DNA from: an uncultured Bacteroidales bacterium | Lineage (GTDB): Bacteria; Bacteroidota; Bacteroidia; Bacteroidales; Muribaculaceae | Length of the DNA: 64,000 bases | Assembly: GCA_947644715.1 (NCBI GenBank) | Contig: CANSAP010000003.1 | Location: forward strand, 1-64,000 | Reading direction: 5' to 3' | Part shown: positions 62,969 to 64,000 of the stretch, piece after piece | Layout of the letters: every line of letters starts with the position of its first letter | Numbering within the stretch: the stretch's first letter is position 1 | The notes under the pieces: generated by a model | Told to the model about the DNA's origin: nothing | The model's database searches: none | The model's input: only the letters and a program-made list of their open reading frames with translations | Program-made: the position numbers and the translations under genes

Positions 62969-63368
62969 ATTCGAGATACTCATCATAGTCACGTATGTAG
63001 TCCTCCTCCTCGTATGGATGCGAGGCGAGGGCGAGGGCCACACTGCCGGTGGTGAAGTCATGCATCGTATCCCAGACACCTGCCGGTATCAGCACACCCC
63101 GGTTGGCGCGGTTGAGACGCACAGTCATTTCATGCGTTCCGTCGGTCAGGCGCACGTCGAAAGAGCCGGCTATGGCCAGCAGCACAATCTCGCATTCGCG
63201 ATGGGCATGGCCGCCGCGGGTTTCGCCCCCCGGCACATCGTAGATGTAGAAGACTCGCTTGATGGAAAACGGAACGTGGCGCGCACTCTCGACAAACGAG
63301 AGGTTGCCGCGCGGATCGCATATCTTGGGAAATTCTATGATGCGAACCTTGTCAAGAAGATTTTGCAC
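62949..63368 (-). CDS. fdtA: dTDP-4-keto-6-deoxyhexose 3,4-ketoisomerase (FdtA/WxcM-like)
   Basis: 139 aa, small cupin. It starts with GTG. DPRGNLSFVE, FSIKRVFYIYDVPGGETRGGHAH and IPAGVWDTMHDF are the conserved strands and His of the FdtA/QdtA group, which moves the keto group from C4 to C3 before amination by the next gene. Overlaps fdtB by 20 nt. A GC-rich terminator-like hairpin precedes it, so expression may rely on a weak local promoter or read-through from hpf. Confidence 0.88.
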   Translation of the reverse strand: MQNLLDKVRIIEFPKICDPRGNLSFVESARHVPFSIKRVFYIYDVPGGETRGGHAHRECEIVLLAIAGSFDVRLTDGTHEMTVRLNRANRGVLIPAGVWDTMHDFTTGSVALALASHPYEEEDYIRDYDEYLEYVRSLE

Positions 63369-63378
63369 GGTAAACAGA

Positions 63379-63442
63379 TAAAAACGGACTCCGCACGCGC
63401 GCCCCGGGAATTTTGCCTGTGGCTCCGGGCGCGTGCGTGCGG
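63379..63442 (-). terminator. GC-rich terminator-like hairpin after hpf
   Basis: 63425-63442 pairs with 63391-63407 (one bulge) in a ~17-bp GC-rich stem with a 17-nt loop. On the minus strand a T-run (GTTTTTATC) follows after six bases, so termination may be partial. Confidence 0.55.
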
Positions 63443-63454
63443 ATAAATGCGGTA

Positions 63455-63748
63455 TTACTTGTGAGCCTTAGCCTTCTCCAGAGGCTTTTCCAGAGCATCG
63501 AGAGCGAGGTCGATGGCCTCCTCAAAGCTGTCGGCGGTTTTGGATGCGAAGAGGTCGGCGGCGGGGGGCACGAGCAGCTTGATGGCAGCCTCCTTATTCA
63601 TGGCGGTCTCAGGCTTAACCACTTTCAGCGTGACTTCCACTTCCGTGATAGCTTCAAAGCGGCGGGTGATTTTGTCAATCTTCTTGTTGATGAAGGCCAC
63701 AAGGCGGTCATTGATGTCGAAATGAATGGCTTTGATTTTTACTTCCAT
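63455..63748 (-). CDS. hpf: Ribosome hibernation promoting factor
   Basis: 97 aa, short-form HPF/RaiA (MEVKIKAIHFDINDRLVAFI; KIDKITRRFEAITEVEVTLKV). It binds the 30S decoding channel in stationary phase. The C-terminal dimerisation domain of long HPF is absent. Five bp after the xerC-like stop. Confidence 0.93.
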   Translation of the reverse strand: MEVKIKAIHFDINDRLVAFINKKIDKITRRFEAITEVEVTLKVVKPETAMNKEAAIKLLVPPAADLFASKTADSFEEAIDLALDALEKPLEKAKAHK

Positions 63749-63753
63749 GGTGA

Positions 63754-64000
63754 TTACTTTTTTGAGGCTCGGGGATGAGCCAGTTGATAATTATGTTGTA
63801 ACTCGCTGAAAGAGAGATGTGTGTAGATTTGAGTCGTTGCCAGCGAAGAGTGTCCGAGCAGTTCCTTCACCGAGTCGAGGCGGGCATCATGGCGAAGCAT
63901 GGCCGTTGCGAAGGAGTGGCGCAGCACGTGAGGGGTCTTCCTGGAGGTCGAGGTCTGTGCGAGCTGTACCTTTACAATGCGCGACAGCGCTTGATTGTTC
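63754..64000 (-). CDS. Tyrosine recombinase, XerC-like (partial, cut by the window end)
   Basis: Only the last 81 residues are present (stop TAA at 63754-63756). [20 protein letters not shown] carries the catalytic H-x-x-[17 protein letters not shown] carries the second His/Trp-position His and the nucleophilic Tyr. The xerC-hpf order is a common chromosomal arrangement in Bacteroidales, so this is most likely the housekeeping dimer-resolution recombinase rather than an element's integrase. Confidence 0.88.
   Translation of the reverse strand, partial: NNQALSRIVKVQLAQTSTSRKTPHVLRHSFATAMLRHDARLDSVKELLGHSSLATTQIYTHLSFSELQHNYQLAHPRASKK

Noticed and set aside
62969-63079. N-terminal extension of the sugar aminotransferase
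   Set aside because: It overlaps fdtA and reads as low-similarity Arg/Thr/Pro sequence; the family begins close to PFPFVDL.
63754-64000. Integrase of a mobile element
   Set aside because: The fragment is beside hpf in a common chromosomal order, with no att site, tRNA or element genes; a housekeeping XerC-type recombinase is simpler.

Overview
The window looks like a chromosome segment of a Bacteroidota bacterium, order Bacteroidales, and I think most likely a Muribaculaceae-type gut species. The pointers are: promoters of the Bacteroidota type (TTG or TTTG, about 20 bp, then TAnnTTTG) in front of many genes; a str-S10-spc-alpha ribosomal cluster with no tuf between fusA and rpsJ; and families typical of the group (DUF3822, DUF4491, DUF4835, DUF5606-like, DUF6056-like, a long NusB, acidic-after-Cys lipoproteins). 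The family-level call is inference. I see no rRNA, tRNA, CRISPR array, prophage or insertion sequence.

Layout. 1-4.7 kb: a repeat-rich edge, a surface-type lipoprotein, then a minus-strand run clc - lipoprotein - DUF6056-like membrane protein, with a possible 43-codon ORF coupled to clc. 4.6-11.7 kb: a RecD-like helicase divergent from DUF3822-rsmD, an acidic one-helix protein, a His-rich membrane protein with an ECF sigma factor and a 2x[4Fe-4S] ferredoxin, then gpmI and an HD-domain protein. 11.7-12.2 kb: a 150-bp tandem repeat at a convergent junction. 12.2-32.5 kb, minus strand: rpsL-rpsG-fusA-rpsJ-rplC-rplD-rplW-rplB-rpsS-rplV-rpsC-rplP, then an intrinsic terminator, a foreign-looking Sel1-repeat gene, a new promoter, and rpmC-rpsQ-rplN-rplX-rplE-rpsN-rpsH-rplF-rplR-rpsE-rpmD-rplO-secY-map-infA-rpmJ-rpsM-rpsK-rpsD-rpoA-rplQ. 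The cluster encodes most of the ribosome assembly core, the RNA polymerase alpha subunit, the SecY channel and N-terminal Met processing.

32.6-38.3 kb: nusB-yajC-ybbR-coaE-DUF5606-tpx and a GlmU-family protein, all minus. 38.4-49.1 kb, plus strand: a second DUF6056-like protein, then dnaN-exonuclease-coaBC-DUF4835-recN-rlmB-aminopeptidase P-gamma carbonic anhydrase, a replication/repair/CoA neighbourhood common in Bacteroidia. 49.2-53.3 kb: ZIP transporter, DUF805 protein, TonB-type outer-membrane protein, DUF4491 protein. 53.4-58.4 kb: ferritin divergent from a membrane Ser/Thr kinase that overlaps a dGTPase gene and is followed by a TPM-domain protein. 58.4-64 kb, minus: xerC-like (cut by the window end)-hpf, then fdtA-fdtB (amino-sugar synthesis), a SUI1 factor and an AddA-like helicase.

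Most of the window is housekeeping. The less ordinary points are the split ribosomal operon carrying a Sel1 gene between a terminator and a new promoter; several structured spacers that could be ribosomal-protein leaders; an internally duplicated NusB; a mosaic family of palindromic intergenic repeats; and the sigma/His-rich membrane protein/ferredoxin and kinase/dGTPase/TPM operons.
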